NCBI RefSeq assembly: GCF_003001675.1
Contig: NZ_PVYW01000018.1
Span: 62,001 to 126,000 of the forward strand
Reading direction: 5' to 3'
Origin: Cohnella sp. SGD-V74
GTDB taxonomy: Bacteria > Bacillota > Bacilli > Paenibacillales > Paenibacillaceae
Length of the DNA stretch: 64,000 bases
Shown here: one piece after another, positions 8,536 through 16,007 of the stretch
How positions within the stretch are numbered: position 1 is the stretch's first letter
Layout of the letters: every line of letters begins with the position of its first letter
Notes under the pieces: generated by a model
Seen by the model: only the letters and a program-made list of their open reading frames with translations
What the model was told of the DNA's origin: nothing
Database searches by the model: none
Made by a program: the position numbers and the translations under genes

Positions 8536-8600
8536 AGGACATCTGCACAGCGAATAGCATAACGGAGCGGTGATTTTCTAATTGAAGGCGAGGCCCGAAC

Positions 8601-8942
8601 ATGCAAGGGCAGATTTCAATGTCAACTGGAATAATTCGAATGCTTCAGGACTGTGCGGCAATGTGCTGCGAAACCTGGGATATTCTTTTGAATCGTTCGG
8701 ATGTGACGATGAGAAAGTTCCAAATCAAATTATTGTCGGATTGTGCTTCCGTATGCGAACTTTGCGCCAAGTTTATCGCAGAAAATAGTGTCCTTATTAA
8801 ATCGCTATGTGATTACTGTGCTTTTGTTTGCGAGTACTGTGCAAAAGAATGTCTGAAGCATAACGAACGGGAATCCCAAATGTGTGGGCAAATGTGTTTG
8901 AACTGTGCAAGAGATTGTCGTGCTTTTACATTAAAGCATTGA
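8601..8942 (+). CDS. Second four-helix-bundle copper-binding protein (DUF326)
   Basis: 113 residues with regularly spaced cysteines (DCAAMCCETW, DCASVCELCAKF, CDYCAFVCEYCAKEC, CGQMCLNCARDC) and no export signal. Same family as the protein at 7425 but diverged, with fewer N-terminal cysteines. GGCGAGG precedes the ATG. Together the two would give a cytosolic Cu(I) store beside the exported oxidase. Family identity is clear from the Cys pattern; metal specificity is inference. Confidence 0.82.
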   Translation: MQGQISMSTGIIRMLQDCAAMCCETWDILLNRSDVTMRKFQIKLLSDCASVCELCAKFIAENSVLIKSLCDYCAFVCEYCAKECLKHNERESQMCGQMCLNCARDCRAFTLKH

Positions 8943-9020
8943 AGTGGGGTGAAGTCACTTCAACTGAAATACCCCATACATGACCGTACTATCGCCGGGA
9001 CGAATGTTAAACAGAGTAAA

Positions 9021-9055
9021 GGCAAGAATCCCCTATATGCCGGACGATTCTTGCC
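9021..9055. terminator. Terminator between convergent genes
   Basis: Perfect 9-bp stem GGCAAGAAT / ATTCTTGCC with a 17-nt loop, between the second Cys-rich gene and the convergent NlpC/P60 gene. No long T-run. Confidence 0.5.
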
Positions 9056-9072
9056 TTGTATCATAGATATAA

Positions 9073-9579
9073 TTACTCTTCTAAGGCCTGAGAATCGTCC
9101 TCGCTCGCATGATCATCTTTAATCATATCTTCATAGTTTTCACCCGTTACGACCCTTCTTGCAGTTACATATCTTTTCGCATAATATTTTTCCGACAAAT
9201 CGCTAATTCTAACGCCTTTACTGCTGGACGAGTGTGCGAATTGTCCATCGCCAACGTAGATTCCAGCATGCGAAACCCCTTTGCCATTGGTATTAAAGAA
9301 AACAAGGTCTCCAGGCCGGAGATCATCTTTTTCAACTTTCGTCCCAATTTTTGATTGAGAACTGGAAGTTCTCGGTAACTTGGTCTCGTATTGATTAAAT
9401 ATGTACAAGATAAATCCCGAACAATCAAAACCACTCGTCGTCGTGCCTCCCCATTGGTAAGGAGTACCTACGACTTCGTCAACGGCTTTTTTCAATTCAA
9501 TCTGGGATGCGAATACACTACCTCCACTGAAAGCAAAAAATAGGATCATACTAAACAACGTTAAACCAACCTTCTTCAA
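9073..9579 (-). CDS. Secreted NlpC/P60 peptidoglycan endopeptidase
   Basis: 168 residues: signal peptide (about 1-25, cleavage after VFAS) and a single NlpC/P60 domain with catalytic C53 (GFDCSGF), H104 (SHAGIYVG) and H116 (FAHSSSSKG), plus the usual RTSSSQ motif. Cleaves gamma-D-Glu to diaminopimelate-type stem-peptide bonds in the wall. No SH3 or LysM anchoring domain, so it is probably freely secreted. The acidic tail (about 155-168) is unusual. A relaxed BlaI-like dyad lies about 150 bp upstream, tying it to the same candidate regulon. Confidence 0.9.
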   Translation of the reverse strand: MKKVGLTLFSMILFFAFSGGSVFASQIELKKAVDEVVGTPYQWGGTTTSGFDCSGFILYIFNQYETKLPRTSSSQSKIGTKVEKDDLRPGDLVFFNTNGKGVSHAGIYVGDGQFAHSSSSKGVRISDLSEKYYAKRYVTARRVVTGENYEDMIKDDHASEDDSQALEE

Positions 9580-9721
9580 AGCTGCTTCTCCCTTCGGTGC
9601 CTACGAGGTTAGCTGAGGGTTCGGTTGAAGGTTCCCTATAACCTTTATGATCAAGGTTAATTCACCCAAAACGGTTCCCCCGTTTCTCTTAATCGAGAAT
9701 TCGGCAAAATATAGTTTTAAT

Positions 9722-9736
9722 AATACACTCTGTAGT
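9722..9736. promoter_or_regulatory. Relaxed dyad AATAC-N5-GTAGT
   Basis: AATAC-ACTCT-GTAGT upstream of the NlpC/P60 gene; same spacing as the 2175 and 3695 dyads, one half-site altered. The rest of 9580-9827 shows no gene. Confidence 0.3.
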
Positions 9737-9827
9737 ATTTCGGTTTATTATGCCGAATCCCTTCTTGGGATAGATTAGAATTCATTCATTTTCCAGATGG
9801 GTTGACTCGAATCGACAAAAAATAAAG

Positions 9828-9860
9828 GGACATTTGTGCATATTCCGCACGGAATGTCCC
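9828..9860 (-). terminator. Intrinsic terminator of the DUF302 gene
   Basis: On the minus strand, GGGACATT / AATGTCCC stem followed by a T-rich run (TTTATTTTTTG), just past the DUF302 stop. Confidence 0.7.
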
Positions 9861-9878
9861 ATAGAACTACTTTCGTGT

Positions 9879-10261
9879 TTATTTGCTTTGATCAATACAT
9901 TTGATTAATCGATTTTCGATATCAACAGCAATTGCTTTAAGCTTCTCATTACCGAGAAGTTCCATTAAAACTGTGGGCTTGGGCAATCCAATTAATGTGT
10001 TGCCATTGTCTTCGTAAATGACGATCTTACAGGGAAGAAAATAACCAACGTAAGGCGATTCAGTTAAAACACGCTTTGCTTCTTCCGGATTGCAGACCTC
10101 AAGAATATGATATTCTCTTTCGAAATCCACGCCTTCTCAATGACCTTCTCTTTCAGATCCACTTTCCAGAGCACTCCGATATTTTCGTTTAGGAGATTGC
10201 TTGAGAGATCGGTTATGACTTGTTGTGAAGATTTTGCTGTTTTAATTGTGTAATGGAACAT
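9879..10261 (-). pseudogene. DUF302-family protein interrupted by a frameshift
   Basis: Two adjacent minus-strand frames together give a DUF302 protein. The first (from ATG 10261) encodes residues up to VDLKEKVIEK; the second continues with VDFEREYHILEVCNPEEA, VGYFLPCKIVIYED and the C-terminus. The junction near 10131 reads AAGGCGTGG where AAGGGCGTGG would restore the KGVDFER frame, so one G appears to be missing. DUF302 proteins are small, often next to copper or sulfur genes; function unknown. It is either a true single-base deletion or a base-calling error in a G run. The rest of the protein is undamaged, so the lesion is recent or artefactual. Confidence 0.75.
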
Positions 10262-10400
10262 GACTTTGCACCTTCCTTAAATAATTCAACTCCACCTTAA
10301 TTAAATTAATCCGCCGGTCTATCCAAACGCCGTTTCGTTAACAGCCATGTGACGGCTAATCATACAGAATTGAACTTGAAATTGTTTGTGAACATTATGC

Positions 10401-10800
10401 TTATTGCCAACAGTTATGGTTGGAGGTCTTCTCTAGCCTGCCCGGGCTAGCCCAAGTAAGCTGCTCAAACCGGGGGCTACCTTGTGGTGCTGCAACATTA
10501 GTTAAGCTAATCGGGAATCGGTACATATTCTTGGCCTCAAGCGGCAATCGGTACACATTCTTGACATCCGACAATTGTCGGTTGACAAGAACATAGTCAG
10601 GCCAATTAAATGTGGAAGGTACATCAGGACGTCCGCCAATTTTGCTAGTTCCAACCTCAATTTTCTCCTCGTCAATCATCGTTGGAACCATATAGAATCC
10701 GGGTCTAACATGCTGTTTAATATCTCCCAATATTCACCTAGTCCTGCTTTTTCCAACATCGATCGTACTTGTGGTAGATTCGGAATTTAGCCGTCACTCT
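10401..10800 (-). pseudogene. Degraded YwqG-like (DUF1963) fragment
   Basis: The minus strand contains TSKIGGRPDVPSTFNWPDY, the N-terminal signature of YwqG/DUF1963 proteins (usually about 260 residues). Upstream, in a different frame, VRSMLEKAGLGEYWEIL looks like the preceding helix of the same protein, so at least one frameshift is present. After the signature the frame continues for only about 65 unrelated-looking residues and stops. Most of the gene is missing. Non-functional remnant; family assignment rests on one motif. Confidence 0.5.
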
Positions 10801-11193
10801 CATACCTAACGATTCAAGTGTAATAATTACAATATTCTTCTTTCGTTCCAAAATGTACGCAAGAAACTTCTGTCCTTTTTTCCATAACGAAAAGCACCCC
10901 CTATAGTATTCATCGGATTAAACACAAGGGTGTTTTCCAATGTCACTATAAGGAGCGCACTTACGATACTAATCACAGTCCTTTGATATCTAGAATTCCC
11001 CGTAATTTCATAGGAAGGTGCTTACAAATCGATTTAAAGTATTGCAATGATAAGAAAAATTAAAGTGGGTTAGAATACAACGTACCAGAATACGTTGCGC
11101 TATAGCCAGAACCTACAGCAGTTTCTTATACCGGTGTTTCCGGATTTGTGGATTTATCATACAGCATGACTCATTAAATGTAAATAATTGTTT
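10801..11193. other. Intergenic region without recognised gene
   Basis: About 390 bp between the YwqG remnant and the arsenic cluster. I see no intact gene or strong signal, only AT-rich sequence consistent with decay. Confidence 0.5.
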
Positions 11194-12642
11194 TTACGAA
11201 CAGCAAGATGAGTTAGTAGGCGCACTTACTGAAACCCTCTTCTCATTAAGTACTGCACCACCACAACATTCAGCCGTCTTTCCAACAACAACATTACTCG
11301 AATTTAACAAGTTCCCAGTGCTGCAAACACCTGTTTCAGGTAAATCAAGCTCTACTTTCGTTGCAGCTTCCCAATCACCAGTGAGTGCGGCGACAACGGA
11401 TCTGACTTGCTCATAACCGGTGGCCATCAAGGACGTTGGTGCTCGGCCATAGCTTTTGGCACCAACGATGTACAAGTTGTGTTCTGGCTGACGCAATTCT
11501 TTTTCCCCATGCGGTCTTACTGTACCGCAACTGTGAATGTTTGGGTCAATCAAAGGTGCTAGTGAATGCACACTTTCAATACTTGATTCGATGTCCGTTC
11601 TAACTTCGCGAAGGAAGTCCAGATCCGGCCGCGATCCTGTATTGCTAATGATCTCCTGAATACCATCAATGCGGGCGATTTTTCCGTACTGATGCCCTTC
11701 AACGGAAATCGTGTTTTCGTTTTTGCTGAATGTATCGATGTTGAAGGAAGTGTATACCTCGACATTACCGTTCTCGACCATCTTTTCGATCCGTATGCCT
11801 AATGTTCCACGTTCCTGCAGGCTATCGTTTTCTTGTCCGCCATATACATCCCTAAGATTCGCCTTGCGAATAATCCAAACGATTTCCGTCTCCGGCGCCT
11901 CCTCTTTAAGTCGCTCTAGATCAAGCAATGAATTAATCGCAGAGTGCCCACTCCCCACGACAAGCACTCGTTTCCCTTTAAATTGATCTTTGTGTTTACC
12001 GGTAACATCCGGAATGCCGTAAGTAATCTGATCGCTCAACGCCAACTCGTCACTTGTCCATACGCCTTCCGAGTTAGCCGGATTGGGTTGAGACCAGGTT
12101 CCGGATGCATCGATGATCGCTTTAGCTTCGAACGTTTTGCGATCGCCATTAACTTCAACGTGTATAACGAATGGAAGTTTGTCTCGACCTAATGTCTTTA
12201 CTTTGCTCAACCCTTTACGGCTAATCGCAATGACTTTGGCGTTATAGTGAATATGGGGCTGTATCTGTACAAGCTGTGATACTGGCCTGAGATACTGCTC
12301 GATTAGTTCTCCTCCGGTGGGGAGCACGTCATCATTGGGCGCCGTCCACCCACTAGCTTCCAGAAGACTTTTTGCAGCCTTATCGATGTTATATTGCCAA
12401 GGAGAGAATAAGCGTACATGGCTCCAATTCGCGATATTTCCGGCAATTTCATTTCCGGCTTCAAAGAGGATAAACGGTTCTCCCTTGACGACAAGGTGTG
12501 CTGCAGCTGCCATGCCAACCGGTCCTCCGCCAATTACGGCTACGGGTAACTGATTAAGCTCATTGGGCAGTTGCCGCGCTTTAATTTCATCTCTTCTCAT
12601 AAAAGTCACTTGATTCACATTTGTAGAACAACAATCGCTCAT
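11194..12642 (-). CDS. FAD/NAD(P)-dependent oxidoreductase of the arsenic operon, with Cys-pair tails
   Basis: 482-residue two-dinucleotide-domain flavoprotein; ATG 12642 is chosen because GGAGGGG lies 6 nt upstream. Rossmann motifs: FAD site VAVIGGGPVGMAA (about residue 32) and NAD(P) site VLVVGSGHSAINSL (about 225). The third conserved region NLYIVGAKSYGRAPTSLMATGYEQV closes the FAD fold. Unusual are Cys pairs at both ends: SDCCS at the start, AECCGG and SSCCS at the end, which could bind As(III) or antimonite. It lies behind arsR in the same operon. Flavoprotein oxidoreductases of this kind occur in Bacillales ars operons, but the reaction is not established here; relation to the ArsO-like protein at 13425 is only at fold level. 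Confidence 0.75.
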   Translation of the reverse strand: MSDCCSTNVNQVTFMRRDEIKARQLPNELNQLPVAVIGGGPVGMAAAAHLVVKGEPFILFEAGNEIAGNIANWSHVRLFSPWQYNIDKAAKSLLEASGWTAPNDDVLPTGGELIEQYLRPVSQLVQIQPHIHYNAKVIAISRKGLSKVKTLGRDKLPFVIHVEVNGDRKTFEAKAIIDASGTWSQPNPANSEGVWTSDELALSDQITYGIPDVTGKHKDQFKGKRVLVVGSGHSAINSLLDLERLKEEAPETEIVWIIRKANLRDVYGGQENDSLQERGTLGIRIEKMVENGNVEVYTSFNIDTFSKNENTISVEGHQYGKIARIDGIQEIISNTGSRPDLDFLREVRTDIESSIESVHSLAPLIDPNIHSCGTVRPHGEKELRQPEHNLYIVGAKSYGRAPTSLMATGYEQVRSVVAALTGDWEAATKVELDLPETGVCSTGNLLNSSNVVVGKTAECCGGAVLNEKRVSVSAPTNSSCCS

Positions 12643-12711
12643 TTGTAACCCCTCCATTAATCAATACTTTTTGATATAAAATCAAATTTAATGCATAACT
12701 CAAGGAACATT

Positions 12712-13032
12712 TCATTTTCGAAAGATGCAACAGAGCTCCGGGGACAAGATTCGGTTCACCTCAGTATGATTGAGTTCATAGTAACTCCAAGTCCCTCTTG
12801 TCTCGCGAAGGATTAAGCCAGCATCCAATAAGATCTTGAGGTGGTAAGACAATTTCGACTGAGACATATCCAAGATATCGACAAGGTCACATACGCATGT
12901 GTTTCCCCGTTGCGTAAGTTCGTACATGATTTGCAAACGTTTCTGGTCAGCCAACGCTTTGAACTTACTCTCATATGGAGTAAAGTCAATCGAATCATTC
13001 TTCTTTTCAAAAACAGGAAGTTGTTTAATCAT
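12712..13032 (-). CDS. arsR: ArsR-family repressor 1
   Basis: 106-residue winged-helix metalloregulator. The As(III)-binding motif TCVCDLVDIL sits at the start of the DNA-recognition region, followed by MSQSKLSYHLKILLDAGLI. A GAGGAGG site precedes the ATG. It follows a 55-residue Cys-rich ORF by 13 nt and precedes the FAD oxidoreductase by about 70 bp, giving a three-gene operon. Two ATCAAA-N4-TTTGAT dyads upstream of the operon are the likely operators. Confidence 0.9.
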   Translation of the reverse strand: MIKQLPVFEKKNDSIDFTPYESKFKALADQKRLQIMYELTQRGNTCVCDLVDILDMSQSKLSYHLKILLDAGLILRETRGTWSYYELNHTEVNRILSPELCCIFRK

Positions 13033-13045
13033 TGCTCATGCCTCC

Positions 13046-13213
13046 TCAGCAACAAACAGGTTGGCAGCACATGACGCTTGGTTGAATATCCTTAACTTCT
13101 AACACAGTTTCTTCCTCAGACCGATTTATCCACTTCCAAGCATGTCGTGCTTGTTTTTCAACTGTTTGCTGGTGATGAGACATCAGGTACTCGAGCGCAT
13201 AAACATTGAACAT
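13046..13213 (-). CDS. Small Cys-tailed protein heading the arsR operon
   Basis: 55 residues from ATG 13213 (GGGGTG 8 nt upstream); a longer frame begins at 13228. The body is charged and Trp/His-containing (MSHHQQTVEKQARHAWKW); the end is MCCQPVCC, two Cys pairs in the last eight residues. I do not recognise the family. The tail resembles As(III)-binding Cys pairs in the neighbouring flavoprotein and MarR regulator, so a chaperone or sensor role is possible. Conserved gene order in other ars operons would decide whether it is real. Confidence 0.5.
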   Translation of the reverse strand: MFNVYALEYLMSHHQQTVEKQARHAWKWINRSEEETVLEVKDIQPSVMCCQPVCC

Positions 13214-13230
13214 CCGGATACACCCCATAA

Positions 13231-13304
13231 ATCAAAATTATTTGATGTAGTGATCTTAACATGATTTAGTATTTAATCGCAACATTAAATCAAATTATTT
13301 TGAT
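13231..13304 (-). promoter_or_regulatory. Paired ATCAAA-N4-TTTGAT operators of arsR
   Basis: Two perfect dyads: ATCAAA-ATTA-TTTGAT (13231-13246) and ATCAAA-TTAT-TTTGAT (13289-13304), separated by 42 bp, upstream of the small Cys protein and arsR. ArsR/SmtB proteins bind AT-rich dyads of this size. A related half-site cluster (TTTTTGATATAAAATCAAA) occurs at about 12669-12690, between arsR and the flavoprotein. Confidence 0.7.
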
Positions 13305-13424
13305 TTATAAATAAGATGGCTACCGAAAAGTTAGTCATTAGTATAACCCGAATCAACTTTGCTACTCCCCATTAAGGAGCGATTCTGAAGCGATGGACGG
13401 GTTGTCAGGATCATGCTGTGGATA

Positions 13425-14480
13425 TTAAAGTTTCAAATAAGAAAATAGCCGTTTGACAATAAACTTTGCATCTGGCCCTACTCCCCTTAAGGTTGCCGAA
13501 GCAAATGAACGCTGCCCTTCCAACCCGACATAATAAAGGCCTGGAACGGTGCTAATGCCAGCTTGATGCAAAGGTCTACCTTCTGCATCAAGTGCATGAA
13601 TGCCTTGTAGATAGGGAAGATTTGGACGATAGCCTGTAGCAAAGATGATTTTATCTACCGCCTCCTTTGTTCCATCCGGCCAAATGACTCCATCTGGATA
13701 AAATGAAGTAAACATGGATTGCTGATTCGGTTTCCCTTCCGCTATTCGCATTTTGTATTGGCCCGGGTCGTTCACCGCGCTTGAACTTGGTGCAGTTTTT
13801 CCGAGTCGCCAGAATGGAAATGTATCAAAGCCAATTAATTTAATCCAAAAGTGTAGATCCTGACCCCATAGCTTTTGATTCACGAATTGAATGGGTTGGA
13901 GCACAGCTAAGGTTGTTTTGCTAAACTCCGACAACTCAACGCCGATTTGTACTGCTGAATTACCGCGGCCCACAATAATCACGCGCTGATTGCGAAAAGG
14001 TTCTGGATTCCGATATTGAGAAGAATGCAGAAGTCGACCCCGAAAAGTATCTTGACCCGGAATAACTGGCGTGTAGGGATTGTGAAATGAACCAGTTGCA
14101 TTGATGATGGTTTTTGCTCGAAATGTTTCTCCTGACATCGTATGAATGGTGAATCCTTCAGCTCCCTTTTCGACAGACGCTACCCGCTGATTTTCCGTAA
14201 CAGGTAGTTGGAACTTCGTCCGATAATCATGTAAATATCGAACGACTTCATCCCTTCTCGGATACTTATTTGCCTCACCTGGGAACTTCATGCCTGGCAA
14301 CGATGAAAAAAGTGCTGGAGAAAACAGTTTGAGGCTATCGTAATAGCGTGGCCAGGAACCGCCTACATCATCGCTGGCTTCTAATATTAGAAAACGCAGA
14401 CCTTTCTTCTGTAAGTGATAACCGGCTGCAAGTCCAGCCTGACCCCCACCAATGACGATCGTATCAAAAAAATCATTCAT
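13425..14480 (-). CDS. arsO: ArsO-like flavin-dependent monooxygenase
   Basis: 351 residues from ATG 14480 (TTGGAGG upstream; an in-frame ATG at 14507 lacks a site). FAD motif TIVIGGGQAGLAAGYHL at residues 6-22, NAD(P)H motif VIIVGRGNSAVQIGVEL at about 173, and the FATGYRPNLPYL motif typical of flavin monooxygenases. Proteins called ArsO in ars clusters match this type; they are thought to oxidise trivalent or organic arsenicals, though their activity is poorly defined. Its promoter carries the same TTGCA-N3-TGCAA dyad as the MarR gene upstream, so the pair is probably co-regulated. Confidence 0.75.
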   Translation of the reverse strand: MNDFFDTIVIGGGQAGLAAGYHLQKKGLRFLILEASDDVGGSWPRYYDSLKLFSPALFSSLPGMKFPGEANKYPRRDEVVRYLHDYRTKFQLPVTENQRVASVEKGAEGFTIHTMSGETFRAKTIINATGSFHNPYTPVIPGQDTFRGRLLHSSQYRNPEPFRNQRVIIVGRGNSAVQIGVELSEFSKTTLAVLQPIQFVNQKLWGQDLHFWIKLIGFDTFPFWRLGKTAPSSSAVNDPGQYKMRIAEGKPNQQSMFTSFYPDGVIWPDGTKEAVDKIIFATGYRPNLPYLQGIHALDAEGRPLHQAGISTVPGLYYVGLEGQRSFASATLRGVGPDAKFIVKRLFSYLKL

Positions 14481-14501
14481 ATCAGTAGCCTCCAATATTA
14501 T

Positions 14502-14514
14502 TTGCATAATGCAA
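14502..14514 (-). promoter_or_regulatory. MarR-type operator upstream of arsO
   Basis: TTGCATAATGCAA palindrome embedded in AATATTATTTGCA, 22 bp before the arsO start. The same block recurs upstream of the MarR gene at 15043. Confidence 0.65.
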
Positions 14515-14568
14515 GTATTTCATAGAAGAGATCACCCTTTAGGGTGGAAAAGCAAATTCATAACTGGC

Positions 14569-15006
14569 CTAACAACATGATGAGCTTACCTTGGACATGC
14601 TTTCATTGAGTAATTTTAGAGAGCGGATGACAGTTTCTTTTTCGAAATCATTCATCTGAGAAAAAACCTGATCCAAATACATGTTCATCCGTTCATCAAT
14701 TGCTGTCGCTACGAACTTTCCTTCAGTTGTTAGCGAAAGAATTTGAATTCTACGATCTTCAGCATATGGCGTTCGTGTCAGCAGGTTCTTATCAACCAAT
14801 GTTTGGACTTGCCGGCTAAACGTCGTAATCTCAGTACCTAATGTTTCGGCAATCTGCTGTATAGAGGGCTGATGTTGGCGATCCACTTCATACAGAATGT
14901 GACTCTGGATAAGCGTGACCTCTACCGCCCCAACAGAACAGCAGGTTTTATTAAGTAAGCCGAATCGTTTCGTCATTTGTTGAAGAACCGCTCTTACGTC
15001 TTCCAT
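14569..15006 (-). CDS. MarR-family regulator with C-terminal Cys pair
   Basis: 145-residue MarR/winged-helix regulator from ATG 15006 (AGAGGTG 7 nt upstream). Recognition region: PSIQQIAETLGTEITTFSRQ, wing LTRTPYAEDRRIQILSLT. Two Cys pairs, NKTCCSV near residue 21 and SSSCC at the very end, are unusual for MarR and match the Cys pairs seen in neighbouring ars proteins, suggesting direct As(III) sensing; this is inference. It is followed by arsO and both promoters carry the same dyad, so it probably represses both. Confidence 0.85.
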   Translation of the reverse strand: MEDVRAVLQQMTKRFGLLNKTCCSVGAVEVTLIQSHILYEVDRQHQPSIQQIAETLGTEITTFSRQVQTLVDKNLLTRTPYAEDRRIQILSLTTEGKFVATAIDERMNMYLDQVFSQMNDFEKETVIRSLKLLNESMSKVSSSCC

Positions 15007-15042
15007 GTTCAATCACCTCTGTATTCTTTATAACAATATTAT

Positions 15043-15055
15043 TTGCATTTTGCAA
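15043..15055 (-). promoter_or_regulatory. MarR-type operator upstream of its own gene
   Basis: TTGCATTTTGCAA, preceded by AATATTA exactly as at 14502. Autoregulatory site candidate; it may also affect the divergent arsC-like gene about 95 bp away. Confidence 0.65.
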
Positions 15056-15150
15056 CTAAAATTAATTCTCGTGCCTGAATATCATTTAACACTAATATAA
15101 CAAATGGATTATATAATCAGGGAGTGAAGCTACGTTAAGGGGGAATAACA

Positions 15151-15588
15151 GTGTCCAAGGAAAGAGCCTTGCAGGTTTACTTTTTATGCGGTCAAAATCG
15201 CTGTCGTAGTCAAATGGCTGAAGCATTTGCGAAACATTATGGAGATCCAGGCATCATCGTGGATAGTGCCGGGCTAGATCCGAGTCCACTTCATTTTTTG
15301 ACGGTCGAAGCAATGAAGGAAATCGGAATTGATGTTTCCGTACAGACCTCCAAACGGATCGATATGAAAGTGTTTTTATCGGCTACTGTGATCGTTAAGT
15401 TATGTGAAGATATTCAGGAAAAATGCCCCATCGTTCCCTTTGGAATTCGTAATGAGCAATGGAATATACAGGACCCATTAGCTCAAGAGGTTCCATCCAT
15501 TCAGGATGTTCGAAAAGCAAGAGATGAAATCAAGCACAAAGTAATTCACTTGCTTCAACAGTACCAAGCCTATAACAGCCCAACTTAA
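15151..15588 (+). CDS. Divergent ArsC-type (LMW-PTP fold) arsenate reductase
   Basis: 145 residues, GTG start with AAGGGGG. P-loop FLCGQNRCRSQMAEAF gives C13-x5-R19; the two further redox cysteines C85 and C92 (KLCEDIQEKC) are present, so the thioredoxin-coupled Cys triad seems intact. An aspartate is visible in the IQDPL segment, which corresponds to the general-acid D-D-P of the family. It is clearly more diverged than the second copy at 17328, and the position equivalent to the P-loop Gly-Asn-Ser differs (GQNRC). It could act on arsenate or another oxyanion or thiol arsenical. It is transcribed away from the MarR gene. Confidence 0.75.
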   Translation: MSKERALQVYFLCGQNRCRSQMAEAFAKHYGDPGIIVDSAGLDPSPLHFLTVEAMKEIGIDVSVQTSKRIDMKVFLSATVIVKLCEDIQEKCPIVPFGIRNEQWNIQDPLAQEVPSIQDVRKARDEIKHKVIHLLQQYQAYNSPT

Positions 15589-15680
15589 AATAAGTCGTCA
15601 CTAATATTATTGTTTACTTATATTGCTGGCTGTGTATAATACGAAATAGTTGAACTTGCAAGGAAGGGAGTGAAATTCTA

Positions 15681-15995
15681 ATGACTAATGTTGAGGATAT
15701 GTTGGATTCCCTAAAACTTCTTTCGGACAAAAGCAGACTCACGATTCTTGCCCTTCTTAAAGAAAGTGAACTGTGTGTTTGCGATATCGTCGAACTTCTG
15801 GAGACCACACAACCGAATGTGAGTCAGCATCTGAAGAAGTTAAAAACCGGTGGTCTCATCAACGAAACCAAACGTCGTCAGTGGGTATACTATTCCCTGA
15901 ATTTAGAGGATAAGCCGTATATCAAAGAAATACTGGATCAGTTGCCTTCGATGAAAGATCGAATAGATTCATTAAAAGGCCAAAGCTGCGACTAA
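15681..15995 (+). CDS. arsR: ArsR-family repressor 2
   Basis: 104-residue As(III)-responsive repressor: ELCVCDIVELL metal site at the recognition region, then TTQPNVSQHLKKLKTGGLI. AAGGGAGTG site before the ATG. First gene of a tight operon arsR-arsB-arsC-arsI-phosphatase. The region upstream contains TGTGTATAATACG as a likely -10 element. Distinct from the ArsR at 12712, so two independently sensed promoters exist. Confidence 0.92.
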   Translation: MTNVEDMLDSLKLLSDKSRLTILALLKESELCVCDIVELLETTQPNVSQHLKKLKTGGLINETKRRQWVYYSLNLEDKPYIKEILDQLPSMKDRIDSLKGQSCD

Positions 15996-16007
15996 TATGG
16001 AGGAATT

